A stretch of DNA of 49,351 bases from the NCBI GenBank assembly GCA_022843705.1, contig JALHND010000007.1, forward strand, positions 1 through 49,351. The letters are read 5' to 3'. The position numbers and the translations under genes were made by a program. Positions within the stretch are counted from its first letter, which is position 1. Every line of letters begins with the position of its first letter. Positions 1 through 7,659 of the stretch are shown piece after piece. Under the pieces are notes generated by a model. The model saw nothing but the letters and a program-made list of their open reading frames with translations. It did no database searches and was not told the origin of the DNA. This stretch comes from Burkholderiales bacterium. Its GTDB lineage: Bacteria > Pseudomonadota > Gammaproteobacteria > Burkholderiales > SG8-41.

Positions 1-544
1 TGACGCTTTCCGCAGCCTTGGCGATGTCTTCGTCGGTGTACGGCACGCCGAGCCGGCGCAGGGCGCGCATTTTCGGCGCGACCGACGCGGGGTCGATAAC
101 GGCAGTGGCGAGCCAGGGGTAGGCCGGCATATTTGATTCCGGCACCAGGTCGCGCGGATTGATCAGGTGCACACGATGCCATTCATCGGAGTAACGGCCG
201 CCGACGCGGGCGAGATCGGGACCGGTGCGCTTGCTGCCCCACTGGAAGGGATGGTCATAGACAAACTCCCCGGCGACCGAGTAATGCCCGTAACGTTCGG
301 TTTCGGCACGGAAGGGCCGGATCATCTGCGAGTGGCAGTTGTAGCAGCCCTCGCGGATATAGACATCACGCCCCGACAGTTGCAGCGCGGTGTAGGGCTT
401 GAGGCCGCTGACCGGCTGGGTGGTCGACTTCTGGAAAAACAGCGGCACGATCTCGACCAGGCCGCCAAAGCTGATGGCGACGATGATCAGCACGATCAGC
501 AATCCCAGGTTTTTCTCGATAATCGCATGGCCCGAAGTGCCCAT
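1..544 (-). CDS. ccoO: cbb3-type cytochrome c oxidase subunit II (partial, 3' end outside window)
   Basis: This is the membrane-anchored mono-haem cytochrome c subunit of the high-affinity cbb3 terminal oxidase, which passes electrons to the CcoN catalytic subunit. The N-terminus has one membrane anchor (about residues 13-35), followed by the haem c motif CYNCH near residue 67 and the conserved context [12 protein letters not shown]. About 181 residues are visible and the gene runs off the left edge. The ATG at 544 follows a good AGGAGA ribosome binding site. It lies 47 bp downstream of ccoN in the same direction, so the two are cotranscribed; ccoQ and ccoP would be expected beyond the edge. 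The family assignment is secure. Confidence 0.96.
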   Translation of the reverse strand, partial: MGTSGHAIIEKNLGLLIVLIIVAISFGGLVEIVPLFFQKSTTQPVSGLKPYTALQLSGRDVYIREGCYNCHSQMIRPFRAETERYGHYSVAGEFVYDHPFQWGSKRTGPDLARVGGRYSDEWHRVHLINPRDLVPESNMPAYPWLATAVIDPASVAPKMRALRRLGVPYTDEDIAKAAESV

Positions 545-573
545 GTCTTCTCCTGAATAAAAATTCCGTTTAT

Positions 574-590
574 AATCAAATACTTATGAA
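574..590 (-). repeat. 17-bp AT-rich intercistronic element, copy 1 (ccoN-ccoO gap)
   Basis: Read on the minus strand, TTCATAAGTATTTGATT begins one base after the ccoN stop codon and is followed by an AT-rich stretch ending in TTCAGGAG, the ccoO ribosome binding site. An identical 17-mer occupies the same kind of position at 46800-46816. It is seen directly; a role in transcript processing or translation is only inferred. Confidence 0.6.
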
Positions 591-591
591 A

Positions 592-2025
592 TCAGGCGTG
601 GGCCGCAGCAGGGGCCGGAATGGGCGCATCCACCGCCTTCTGCCCGACCACGGTGCGATAGACGTTCCAGCCCATGATCAACGCACCGGCGAAATAGAGC
701 AGGCCGCCGAGCAGTCGCACCGCGTAATAGGGATAGGTGGCCTTCACCGATTCGACGAAGGCATAGGTCAGCGTGCCGTCGGGATTGACCGCGCGCCACA
801 TCAGGCCCTGCATCACGCCGGCAATCCACATCGCCGCGATGTAGAGCACGATGCCGATGGTCGCCACCCAGAAATGCAGCGTCACCAGCTTCATGCTGTG
901 CATCTCGGTGCGGCCGTAGAGCCGCGGGATCAGGTAGTAGAGGCTGCCGAAGGTAACCATGCCGACCCAGCCCAGCGCACCGGAGTGAACGTGGCCGATG
1001 GTCCAGTCGGTGTAGTGCGACAGCGCGTTGACGGTCTTGATCGACATCATCGGCCCCTCGAAGGTCGACATGCCGTAGAACGACAGCGACACCACCAGGA
1101 ACTTGAGGATGGGGTCGGTGCGCAGCTTGTACCAGGCGCCCGACAGGGTCATGATGCCGTTGATCATGCCGCCCCAGGACGGCGCCAGCAGCACCAGCGA
1201 GAAGATCATGCCGATCGACTGCGCCCAGTCCGGCAGCGCGGTGTAATGCAGGTGGTGCGGGCCGGCCCACATGTAGGTGAAAATCAGTGCCCAGAAGTGC
1301 ACCACCGACAGCCGGTAGGAATAGACCGGGCGCCCGGCCTGCTTCGGGATGAAGTAATACATCATGCCGAGGAAACCCGCGGTCAGGAAAAAACCGACCG
1401 CGTTGTGGCCGTACCACCACTGCACCATCGCGTCCTGCACCCCGGCATAGGCCGAATAGGACTTGTCCAGCGTCACCGGCATTGCCGCACTGTTGACCAG
1501 GTGCAGCACGGCGACGGTGATGATGAAGGCGCCGAAAAACCAGTTGGCGACATAGATGTGCGGGGTTTTGCGTTTGGCGATGGTGCCGAAAAACACCACG
1601 GCATAGGACACCCAGACCAGGGTGATCAGCACGTCAATCGGCCACTCCAGCTCCGCGTATTCCTTGCCCGAGGTCATGCCCAGGGGCAGCGTCACCGCCG
1701 CCAGCACGATCACCACCTGCCAGCCCCAGAAGGTGAAAGACGCCAGCCAGTCGCCGAACAGCCTTACATGGCAGGTGCGCTGCACCACGTAGTAGGAGGT
1801 CGCGAACAGCGCCGAGCCGCCAAAGGCGAAAATCACCGCATTGGTATGCAGCGGGCGCAGCCGCCCGTAGGACAGCCAGGGCGCGAGGTTGAGTTCTGGC
1901 CAGATCAGCTGGGCGGCGATGACCAGCCCCACCAGCATGCCGACGATGCCCCAGACCACCGTCATGATCGCGAACTGCCGGACCACGGTGTAGTTGTAGG
2001 TATTAGAGGTCGATGGCGCCTGCAT
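592..2025 (-). CDS. ccoN: cbb3-type cytochrome c oxidase subunit I
   Basis: This is the catalytic haem-copper subunit that reduces oxygen to water at low oxygen tension and pumps protons in the inner membrane. The 477-residue protein has about 12 hydrophobic segments. The expected histidines are present: the low-spin haem region ([14 protein letters not shown]), the active-site region ([10 protein letters not shown]), the Cu-B pair ([12 protein letters not shown]) and the late pair ([10 protein letters not shown]). The ATG at 2025 follows a GGGGAG site. A perfect TTGAT-N4-ATCAA box is centred 67 bp upstream, so expression is expected to rise under oxygen limitation. ccoO follows directly. Confidence 0.98.
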   Translation of the reverse strand: MQAPSTSNTYNYTVVRQFAIMTVVWGIVGMLVGLVIAAQLIWPELNLAPWLSYGRLRPLHTNAVIFAFGGSALFATSYYVVQRTCHVRLFGDWLASFTFWGWQVVIVLAAVTLPLGMTSGKEYAELEWPIDVLITLVWVSYAVVFFGTIAKRKTPHIYVANWFFGAFIITVAVLHLVNSAAMPVTLDKSYSAYAGVQDAMVQWWYGHNAVGFFLTAGFLGMMYYFIPKQAGRPVYSYRLSVVHFWALIFTYMWAGPHHLHYTALPDWAQSIGMIFSLVLLAPSWGGMINGIMTLSGAWYKLRTDPILKFLVVSLSFYGMSTFEGPMMSIKTVNALSHYTDWTIGHVHSGALGWVGMVTFGSLYYLIPRLYGRTEMHSMKLVTLHFWVATIGIVLYIAAMWIAGVMQGLMWRAVNPDGTLTYAFVESVKATYPYYAVRLLGGLLYFAGALIMGWNVYRTVVGQKAVDAPIPAPAAAHA

Positions 2026-2085
2026 GGATGCTCCCCAGCGTATTGATCATGCGCGGCAGCATAATTTCGTCCGGGGAACGGCATC

Positions 2086-2099
2086 TTGATCTACATCAA
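2086..2099. promoter_or_regulatory. Fnr/Dnr box shared by ccoN and uspA
   Basis: TTGAT-CTAC-ATCAA is a perfect match to the Fnr/Anr/Dnr consensus. Its centre (2092.5) is 67.5 bp from the ccoN ATG and 72.5 bp from the uspA ATG. Placing the box at -41.5 puts -10-like hexamers TATGCT (minus strand, 2063-2058) and TATCTT (plus strand, 2122-2127) at the expected spots. One symmetric site may therefore activate both divergent promoters. Confidence 0.85.
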
Positions 2100-2164
2100 C
2101 CCCCGCCGCGTCCGGCGGGACTATCTTGGCACTGTCATCCACGACATTGCCAAGGAGAAGGCCC

Positions 2165-2608
2165 ATGTTCCGCAATATTCTGGTTCCCACTGACGGTTCC
2201 GCGCTGTCGCGCAAGGCGGTCAAGAAGGCCGTCGCACTGGCCAAACTCAGCGGCGCGAAAGTGGCCGGTTTCCACGTCGCACCCGCCTACAAGTTCAATG
2301 TCTATGCCGACTACATTCCGCCCGATTTCATCCTGCCGAAGGAATACGAGGGCAAGGCCAAAAAGATCGCCGCCAAGCACCTCGAGGTGGTGAAAAAGGA
2401 GTGCGCTGCCGCCGGCGTCTCCTGCGCCACCTACTCCGTGTGCAGCGACTTCGCCGCCGACGCCATCATCAAGGCCGCGAAAAAATACAAATGCGACCTG
2501 GTTGCGATGGCCTCGCACGGCCGCAGCGGGCTGTCGAAGCTGCTGATCGGCAGCGAAACCCAGAAAGTACTCGCCGGAATCAAGGTGCCGGTGCTGGTAT
2601 TGCGCTGA
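2165..2608 (+). CDS. UspA-family universal stress protein
   Basis: A single-domain, cytoplasmic universal stress protein of 147 residues. It opens with the typical ILVPTDGS strand-loop and ends with a nucleotide-loop signature of the form A-SH-G-x9-GS (usual form G-x2-G-x9-G-S/T), here with the first glycine replaced by alanine, followed by the PVLVLR C-terminus. Proteins of this family support survival under anoxia and energy stress. The ATG at 2165 was chosen because AAGGAGAAGG lies just upstream and the protein aligns from MFRNI; an in-frame ATG at 2129 would add an atypical extension. It is transcribed divergently from ccoN across the shared Fnr/Dnr box and ends at a strong terminator. 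Confidence 0.92.
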   Translation: MFRNILVPTDGSALSRKAVKKAVALAKLSGAKVAGFHVAPAYKFNVYADYIPPDFILPKEYEGKAKKIAAKHLEVVKKECAAAGVSCATYSVCSDFAADAIIKAAKKYKCDLVAMASHGRSGLSKLLIGSETQKVLAGIKVPVLVLR

Positions 2609-2628
2609 ACACGGCTGCCAACCGCAAA

Positions 2629-2654
2629 AGCCGGGCTCCATGCCCGGTTTTTTT
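2629..2654 (+). terminator. Rho-independent terminator after uspA
   Basis: The stem CCGGGC / GCCCGG (2631-2636 with 2642-2647) has a 5-base loop and is followed by seven T residues. It closes the uspA transcript before the Dnr box of the radical SAM gene. Confidence 0.9.
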
Positions 2655-2679
2655 CGCCCGGAAAGCGGCGGCAGCGGGC

Positions 2680-2693
2680 TTGATGCGAATCAA
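2680..2693. promoter_or_regulatory. Fnr/Dnr box upstream of the radical SAM gene
   Basis: TTGAT-GCGA-ATCAA is a perfect consensus match. Its centre lies 63.5 bp before the ATG at 2750. A -10-like AATAAT at 2715-2720 sits within one base of the position predicted for a class II promoter. Confidence 0.85.
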
Positions 2694-2749
2694 GGACATT
2701 CCCGGAGGGGCGGCAATAATGCGGCTGTCCCCACCTCAGGCCGCCCGCG

Positions 2750-3703
2750 ATGACCATCACCGAACGCATCGACAACATCACCCGCATCCCGCCTGAATTC
2801 CGCTGCGCGCAACCGCCGGCGCCGAAAAGCGTCAAGATCGAGATTTCCCCGCGCTGCAACTACCGCTGCGGCTTCTGCGCGCTGCGCACGCGTGAAGTCC
2901 AGCCCAAATGGGACATGGACTTCCGCCTGTTCCAGCGCATCACGCGGGAGATGCGCGAGGCCGGTGTCGAGGAAATCGGCGTGTTCTACCTCGGTGAATC
3001 CTTCATGAATCCGCGCCTGCTGGTGGACTGCATCGCCTGGACCAAGCAGGAGCTGGGTTTTCCCTACGTTTTCCTGACCTCGAACGCCTCGATGGCCTTT
3101 CCTGAAGCGGTCGAAGCCTGCATGCAGGCCGGGCTGGACTCGCTGAAATGGTCGGTCAACGCTGCAGACGAGGCGCAGTTCGAGCAGATCATGGGTGTGT
3201 CGGGCAAGCTGTTCCACCGCGCGCTGGACAACATCCGTGCCGCCCACGGCCTGCGAGCCGCCGGCGGCTTCAAGACCGGACTTTACGCCTCCTCGATCCG
3301 CTATGACGGCGAGCAGCAACTGCGCATGGAGGCGCTGCTGCGCGAAAAAGTGCTGCCCTGGGTCGACAGCCACTACTGGCTGCCGCTGTATTCGATGGGC
3401 GCATTCGCGACCCAGCGCGAGGAACAGCTCGGATACCGCCCCACCGCCGGCAACCAGGGACGCATCGGCGCCCTGCGCGAGCCCTTGCCCTGCTGGTCGG
3501 CTTTCACCGAAGGCCATGTCACGGCCGAAGGCCGGCTTTCGGCCTGCTGCTTCGACGCCACGGCCCACTGGACCATGGGCGACCTGAACGAGAAGCCGTT
3601 CATGACCGCATGGCATTCCGAAAACTTCACCCGGCTGCGCGCCGCGCACCTGAAGAAGGATGTCCGCGGCACGGTCTGCGAGAACTGCATCGCCTACGAC
3701 TGA
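2750..3703 (+). CDS. Radical SAM protein with SPASM-like C-terminus, function unknown
   Basis: A 317-residue radical SAM enzyme. The S-adenosylmethionine-binding [4Fe-4S] motif C-x3-C-x2-C is at C36, C40 and C43 (sequence CNYRCGFC). The C-terminal third carries C248, a C266-C267 pair, C310 and C313, the pattern of a SPASM or twitch domain holding one or more auxiliary clusters. SPASM enzymes modify peptides or proteins or build cofactors; no small precursor peptide is visible next to this gene. It is shorter than NirJ-type haem d1 enzymes (roughly 390 residues) and no other nir gene is nearby, so I do not call it nirJ. A terminator before it and its own perfect Dnr box make it a separate anaerobic transcription unit just upstream of the regulator gene. 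Confidence 0.85.
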   Translation: MTITERIDNITRIPPEFRCAQPPAPKSVKIEISPRCNYRCGFCALRTREVQPKWDMDFRLFQRITREMREAGVEEIGVFYLGESFMNPRLLVDCIAWTKQELGFPYVFLTSNASMAFPEAVEACMQAGLDSLKWSVNAADEAQFEQIMGVSGKLFHRALDNIRAAHGLRAAGGFKTGLYASSIRYDGEQQLRMEALLREKVLPWVDSHYWLPLYSMGAFATQREEQLGYRPTAGNQGRIGALREPLPCWSAFTEGHVTAEGRLSACCFDATAHWTMGDLNEKPFMTAWHSENFTRLRAAHLKKDVRGTVCENCIAYD

Positions 3704-3729
3704 ACCCTCGCGCCGGGGCACAGGGATTG

Positions 3730-3743
3730 TTGATGCAGGTCAA
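3730..3743. promoter_or_regulatory. Fnr/Dnr box upstream of the dnr-like gene
   Basis: TTGAT-GCAG-GTCAA has one mismatch to the consensus palindrome. A class II start would fall near 3778, with TTCAAT at 3766-3771 as a -10-like hexamer. This implies autoregulation or control by a second Fnr-type protein, and it fixes the likely translation start downstream at 3803. Confidence 0.75.
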
Positions 3744-3802
3744 GCCGCGTGGCGTCATTCGCGGTTTCAATGGCAGGCAGTCTTTCACGCCTGAAAGCTG
3801 CC

Positions 3803-4564
3803 ATGCCTATGAGCCGGGAACCCAAGCGATCCGGAAGCTCCCGCGGGGACAGCACCGCTGACCGCTCCCTCCCCGCGCGCAAGGCCTCCGCGCCGGATGC
3901 AGCCGGCCTGCTCGGACGCACCGCGCTGTTCGGCGGCCTCGATCCCGGAACGCTCACCCGCATCGCCGCCGGAACCACGATGGTCCGGGTGGCGCGCGGC
4001 AGCCTGCTGTTCCGCGCGGGAGACCCCTGCACGGGATTTCACCTGGTCATCGACGGCCGCATCAAGCTGTCGTTGCACAGTGCTCAAGGCGCGGAGCGGG
4101 TTGTCGAGCTGCCGGGGCCAGCCCAGACCTTCGGCGAAGCGGCGATGTTCATGCGCATCCCGTACCGGGTGTCCGCCGAAGCGATTGCCGACAGCCGCCT
4201 GCTGCATGTCGCCGCCAGTACCGTATTCAACGAACTGGAGCAGGATCCGCGGCTGGCTCACCGCATCATCGCCAGCCTCAGCATGCGGCTGCACCGCCTG
4301 GTGGGCGAGATCGAATCGCAGTCGCTGCTGTCCGGCACCCAGCGCGTGGTTGGATACCTGCTGAGCCTGGCGGATCCCGCAGCAACGGACGAAACCCTGG
4401 TCCGCCTGCCGGCACTGAAAAATGTCATCGCATCCCGGCTCAACCTGACGCATGAACATTTCTCGCGCATCCTGCATGCGCTGGCAGCCGCAGGGGTGAT
4501 CGTTCCGGAGGGTGCGGACATCCGGATACCCGACATCGACGCATTGCGCAGGCATCCGGACTGA
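3803..4564 (+). CDS. dnr: Crp/Fnr-family transcription regulator, Dnr-like
   Basis: A 253-residue regulator with an N-terminal cyclic-nucleotide-binding-type beta barrel (about residues 40-150), a dimerisation helix (about 150-178) and a winged helix-turn-helix. The helix-turn-helix holds E218, S221 and R222 as the E-x-x-S-R motif that in Fnr and Dnr contacts TTGAT half-sites. There is only one cysteine (C76), so it cannot bind the Fnr [4Fe-4S] cluster. This, with the similarity around FGEAAMFM, places it with Dnr, the haem-dependent NO-responsive activators of denitrification. The ATG at 3803 was preferred over the GTG at 3749 because the upstream box predicts a transcript starting near 3778. 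It is the probable reader of the boxes in this window. Confidence 0.88.
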   Translation: MPMSREPKRSGSSRGDSTADRSLPARKASAPDAAGLLGRTALFGGLDPGTLTRIAAGTTMVRVARGSLLFRAGDPCTGFHLVIDGRIKLSLHSAQGAERVVELPGPAQTFGEAAMFMRIPYRVSAEAIADSRLLHVAASTVFNELEQDPRLAHRIIASLSMRLHRLVGEIESQSLLSGTQRVVGYLLSLADPAATDETLVRLPALKNVIASRLNLTHEHFSRILHALAAAGVIVPEGADIRIPDIDALRRHPD

Positions 4565-4580
4565 AGAATCGGTGCCCGCG

Positions 4581-4594
4581 GTGATGCATATCAA
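4581..4594. promoter_or_regulatory. Fnr/Dnr box upstream of the nitronate-monooxygenase-like gene
   Basis: GTGAT-GCAT-ATCAA has one mismatch to consensus. It starts 17 bp after the dnr stop codon, and its centre is 55.5 bp before the ATG at 4643. The gene can therefore be induced separately from dnr. Confidence 0.75.
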
Positions 4595-4642
4595 GGCGCC
4601 GCAGCCGGCAAGGCTGCAGCATCGGCTTTTTCCGAACCATCC

Positions 4643-5818
4643 ATGTCCGCAATGAATGCCTCTCCCCTGCCGCAATGGAAATTGCGCCGTCGCACCCTGC
4701 TGCCCGTGGTCCAGGGCGGCATGGGCGTCGGCGTTTCGGCGCACCGCCTTGCCGGAAGCGTCGCCGCGCTGGGCGCGCTCGGCACCCTCTCCAGCGTCGA
4801 CCTGCGCCACCATCATCCGGACCTGCTCGCCCGGACGGACGGTTGCCGGGACGCCGGGCAGCTGAACCGCGTCAATCTGATCGCCCTCGACCGCGAGATC
4901 GGCAAGGCGCTGGCGCTCGCCGGAAATCGCGGGGCAATCGCCGTCAACGTGATGAAGGCGGTGGCGGTCCATGCCGACTATGTGCGCCAGGCCTGCGCCA
5001 GCGGCGCGCACGCCATCGTCATGGGTGCCGGCCTGCCTCTAGACCTGCCCGAACTGACCCGGGATTACCCCGAGGTCGCTTTGATCCCGATCCTGTCCGA
5101 TACCCGCGGCGTCGGCATCGTCGTCAAAAAATGGATGCGCCGGCAGCGCATTCCGGACGCGATCATCATCGAACATCCGCGTTACGCCGGCGGCCATCTC
5201 GGCGCCACCCGCGCGGAGGACATCGGCGATCCGCGCTTCGACTTCGTACGCGTGCTGGAGGAAATCCCGGCCCTGCTCCGCGCTCTCGGGCTCGAATCCG
5301 AAAAAATTCCCCTGATCGCCGCCGGCGGCATACATCGCCACGACCAGGTGCGAGCGCTGCTCGACATGGGTGCGGCCGCAGTGCAGGTGGGCACCGCCTT
5401 CGCGGTCACCGCCGAAGGCGACGCCCATCCTGAATTCAAGCGCGTGCTGGCGGAAGCGCGGCCCGAGGACATTGTCAGCTTCATGAGCGTCGCCGGACTG
5501 CCGGCGCGCGCCGTGCTGACGCCCTGGCTCAGAAACTACCTGCGCCGCGAAAAGGCGCTGCAGTCGCATGCCAAGGCCGACCCCCGCCGCTGCGTGCAGG
5601 GCCTGAACTGCCTGACCGCCTGTGGCCTGCGCGATGGCATCGCCGCCGCGGGGCAGTTCTGCATCGACACCCGCCTCGCCCATGCGCTGCACGGCGATGT
5701 CAAGAAAGGGCTGTTCTTCCGCGGCTCGGAGCCGCTGCCCTTCGGCAAGGCCATCCGGCCAGTGGCCGAACTGCTGGACTACCTGCTGAGCGACATTGTT
5801 CCCGCGGGCGCTGCCTGA
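4643..5818 (+). CDS. Nitronate monooxygenase-like FMN protein with C-terminal cysteine cluster
   Basis: A 391-residue TIM-barrel flavoprotein of the nitronate monooxygenase / 2-nitropropane dioxygenase / enoyl-reductase-like family. Visible signatures are the N-terminal VVQGGMGVGVS, HPRYAGGHLG in the middle, and the phosphate-binding pair AAGGIH and GAAAVQVGTAF. Nitronate monooxygenases oxidise nitroalkane anions with oxygen; relatives reduce enoyl thioesters, so the substrate is open. It carries C317, C323, C327 and C340 (C-x5-C-x3-C-x12-C) after the barrel, which might bind an Fe-S cluster. It has its own Dnr box, and the 3' end converges on the SirB2 gene with a 13-bp gap. The family is certain, the reaction is not. 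Confidence 0.85.
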   Translation: MSAMNASPLPQWKLRRRTLLPVVQGGMGVGVSAHRLAGSVAALGALGTLSSVDLRHHHPDLLARTDGCRDAGQLNRVNLIALDREIGKALALAGNRGAIAVNVMKAVAVHADYVRQACASGAHAIVMGAGLPLDLPELTRDYPEVALIPILSDTRGVGIVVKKWMRRQRIPDAIIIEHPRYAGGHLGATRAEDIGDPRFDFVRVLEEIPALLRALGLESEKIPLIAAGGIHRHDQVRALLDMGAAAVQVGTAFAVTAEGDAHPEFKRVLAEARPEDIVSFMSVAGLPARAVLTPWLRNYLRREKALQSHAKADPRRCVQGLNCLTACGLRDGIAAAGQFCIDTRLAHALHGDVKKGLFFRGSEPLPFGKAIRPVAELLDYLLSDIVPAGAA

Positions 5819-5831
5819 GCCCGGCAGCCTC

Positions 5832-6218
5832 TCAGGCCGCAGTCCACGGCAGCGGACTGCGCGTCAGCGCCACCGCGACGATGTAGAAAAAAACCGCCTG
5901 CGCGGCGAACCATGCCGCAATCCGCTGATTCCGGGTGCGGCCGCGTTTCAGCGCGATCGAGCCGAGGACGATGTAGAGCAGCAGCGCCAGCAGCTTGGCG
6001 GTCAGCCAGCCGGCAACAAAGGGATACTGGCGTATCATCAGCGCCATTGCGACGGCGCTGCCGAGCAGCACCGTATCGACGACATGCGGCAGAATGCGCA
6101 CCCAGCGCAGCCGCAGCCACTCCGGGGAGAACATCATCCAGATGCCGCGCAGCAGGAACAGCGCGTAGCTCACCGCAACGCAGCCGACATGCAGGCTTTT
6201 CAGTGTCAGATAGTCCAT
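5832..6218 (-). CDS. SirB2-family integral membrane protein
   Basis: A 128-residue, four-helix membrane protein of the SirB2 family, opening MDYLTLKSLHVGCVAVSY with a histidine near the start of helix 1 and a basic loop before the last helix. The molecular function of the family is not established. The ATG at 6218 is preferred because GGGAG lies 7 bases upstream; an ATG 15 bases further out has no better site. It is the last gene of the minus-strand run that begins with narK1, 33 bp after the carbonic anhydrase gene, which suggests cotranscription with the nar accessory genes. Confidence 0.85.
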   Translation of the reverse strand: MDYLTLKSLHVGCVAVSYALFLLRGIWMMFSPEWLRLRWVRILPHVVDTVLLGSAVAMALMIRQYPFVAGWLTAKLLALLLYIVLGSIALKRGRTRNQRIAAWFAAQAVFFYIVAVALTRSPLPWTAA

Positions 6219-6251
6219 GCGCGCTCCCGCCACCCGGACGGGAATCGCTGC

Positions 6252-6917
6252 CTACTGCAGCAGATCCACGCCGGCCAGCGGGTCATTCCGGTCTCCGGGC
6301 TGATGCAGGCCCGCATCGAAGGACGAAAACTTTCCGCTTTCGACGTCGAGCACCAGGATCTTGCCCTCCTCGATCAGGTAATGCCAGCCGCGGAGGAACA
6401 GCCGGCCCGCCTCGACGCGCTGGCGCACCATCGGGTAATCCATCAGCCGCTCGAGCTGCAGCGCCACCGAACGCTGCTCGGTGCGCCGCAGTGCCTCCTC
6501 CGACAGCGTGACCGGCAGCACGGCGTCCCGGCCGAGATCCAGCCACTTCGCCATGTGCCGCGCTTCCGCCGGCACATCGGTATAGAGTGCGCGCACCGCG
6601 CCGCAATGGCTGTGTCCGCAGACCACGATTTCACTGACATTGAGATTCAGCACCGCGAACTCCACCGCCGCCGCCGTGCCGTGATAACCCTGCGAGGCGT
6701 CGTAAGGCGGCACGAAGTTGCCGACATTGCGCACGATGAAAAGCTCGCCGGGGCCGCTGTCCATGATCAGGTACGGCAGCACCCGGGAGTCCGAGCAACC
6801 GATGAACAGCACCGTGGGATGCTGCCCTTGCTCGACGAGGTGGCGGAACTGGCTGCGCAGGCGCGGAAAATAGCGTGTCTGGAAGCGCCGCAGCCGGCGC
6901 AGGATTTCATCGCTCAT
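6252..6917 (-). CDS. Beta-class carbonic anhydrase
   Basis: A 221-residue zinc enzyme interconverting CO2 and bicarbonate. The ligand and catalytic set of the beta class is complete: C41, D43 and R45 in GCSDSR, and H102 and C105 in GHSHCG. The VRNVGN segment and the GTAAAVEFAV helix are also typical. There is no signal peptide, so it should be cytoplasmic. It lies 27 bp downstream of the thioredoxin/NnrS-like fusion gene in the same direction. The link to nitrate respiration is not obvious; CO2/bicarbonate or pH balance during anaerobic respiration is one possibility. Confidence 0.93.
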   Translation of the reverse strand: MSDEILRRLRRFQTRYFPRLRSQFRHLVEQGQHPTVLFIGCSDSRVLPYLIMDSGPGELFIVRNVGNFVPPYDASQGYHGTAAAVEFAVLNLNVSEIVVCGHSHCGAVRALYTDVPAEARHMAKWLDLGRDAVLPVTLSEEALRRTEQRSVALQLERLMDYPMVRQRVEAGRLFLRGWHYLIEEGKILVLDVESGKFSSFDAGLHQPGDRNDPLAGVDLLQ

Positions 6918-6944
6918 GCAACCCCGCGAATCCGGTGATTCCGT

Positions 6945-7646
6945 TCATTCCTGCAACTCCTGTTGATTGACGCGGCCGACTGCCTCCTGCACGGGCCACA
7001 ACAAGGGCATTATGCGCGCCGCGAACACCGCCAGCGCGGCCCATCCGAGGAGACCGCCGGAGATCGCCAGCGCCGGCAGACCGGCAGCCAGCCCGCCCAA
7101 AAACATCAGCAGTCCGGCATGGTGCAGGCCGAACTGCAGCCAGGCAACAGTACCCGACGCAATGGGCCTGCCGGTGAACCGCGGCAGCATGTGCGCCCCC
7201 AGGCCGTAGATCAGCGTCTGCACGAAACCGGCGGTGAAGAGATGCAGCCCGATGCCGCGCAGCAGGCCTTCCGCTGTCAGCGTTCCCTGCCATGCCAGCC
7301 ACAATGCGCCCGCCAGAAACCAGAGCATGGCACTGGACACGAACCATCGATTGTCTGCGGAGAGCGTGATTCCCGCATGACGGCGTGCAGCCCGGCGCCG
7401 CGGCGCCGCCGCCAGCATCTGCCGCACCTCCGCCAGGCTCTGCACACCCACCGCCTTCAACTCGCCATCGATCGCGACGGCGGGTATCGTGCGCACGCGC
7501 AGGCGGTGGGCCAGTTCCCGGCCCGCGGTCTGGTTGAGGTCGAGGACCGCGAATTCGATTTCCCGCTCGGCAGCCACCTGCATCCAAACCTGTTCCGCCT
7601 GCGGACAGGTCGGACACCACTCGGATACCAGCAACTCAACCTTCAC
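6945..7646 (-). CDS. Thioredoxin-fold domain fused to an NnrS-like membrane domain
   Basis: A 233-residue fusion. Residues 1-80 form a small thioredoxin/glutaredoxin-like domain with an active-site C11-P-T-C14 and the cis-proline loop T-I-P at 53-55. After a basic linker (82-90) come about four membrane helices (103-215) resembling half of an NnrS protein: YGLGAHMLPRFTGRP at 147-161 with H135, H152 and the H175-H176 pair as possible haem or metal ligands. The motif YG-x-G-x-H-x2-P-R-F-x-G is shared with the 133-residue protein at 8116-8517, so the two membrane domains are related. The start is a GTG at 7646 behind GGGAGG. No signal sequence precedes the thioredoxin domain, so it should face the cytoplasm. 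A redox role coupled to the membrane domain is inference. Confidence 0.8.
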   Translation of the reverse strand: MKVELLVSEWCPTCPQAEQVWMQVAAEREIEFAVLDLNQTAGRELAHRLRVRTIPAVAIDGELKAVGVQSLAEVRQMLAAAPRRRAARRHAGITLSADNRWFVSSAMLWFLAGALWLAWQGTLTAEGLLRGIGLHLFTAGFVQTLIYGLGAHMLPRFTGRPIASGTVAWLQFGLHHAGLLMFLGGLAAGLPALAISGGLLGWAALAVFAARIMPLLWPVQEAVGRVNQQELQE

Positions 7647-7659
7647 GCCGCCTCCCGGT

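Noticed and set aside
3749-3802. GTG at 3749 as the start of the dnr-like gene
   Set aside because: The Dnr box at 3730-3743 predicts a transcript start near 3778, downstream of this codon. The extension also lacks family similarity.
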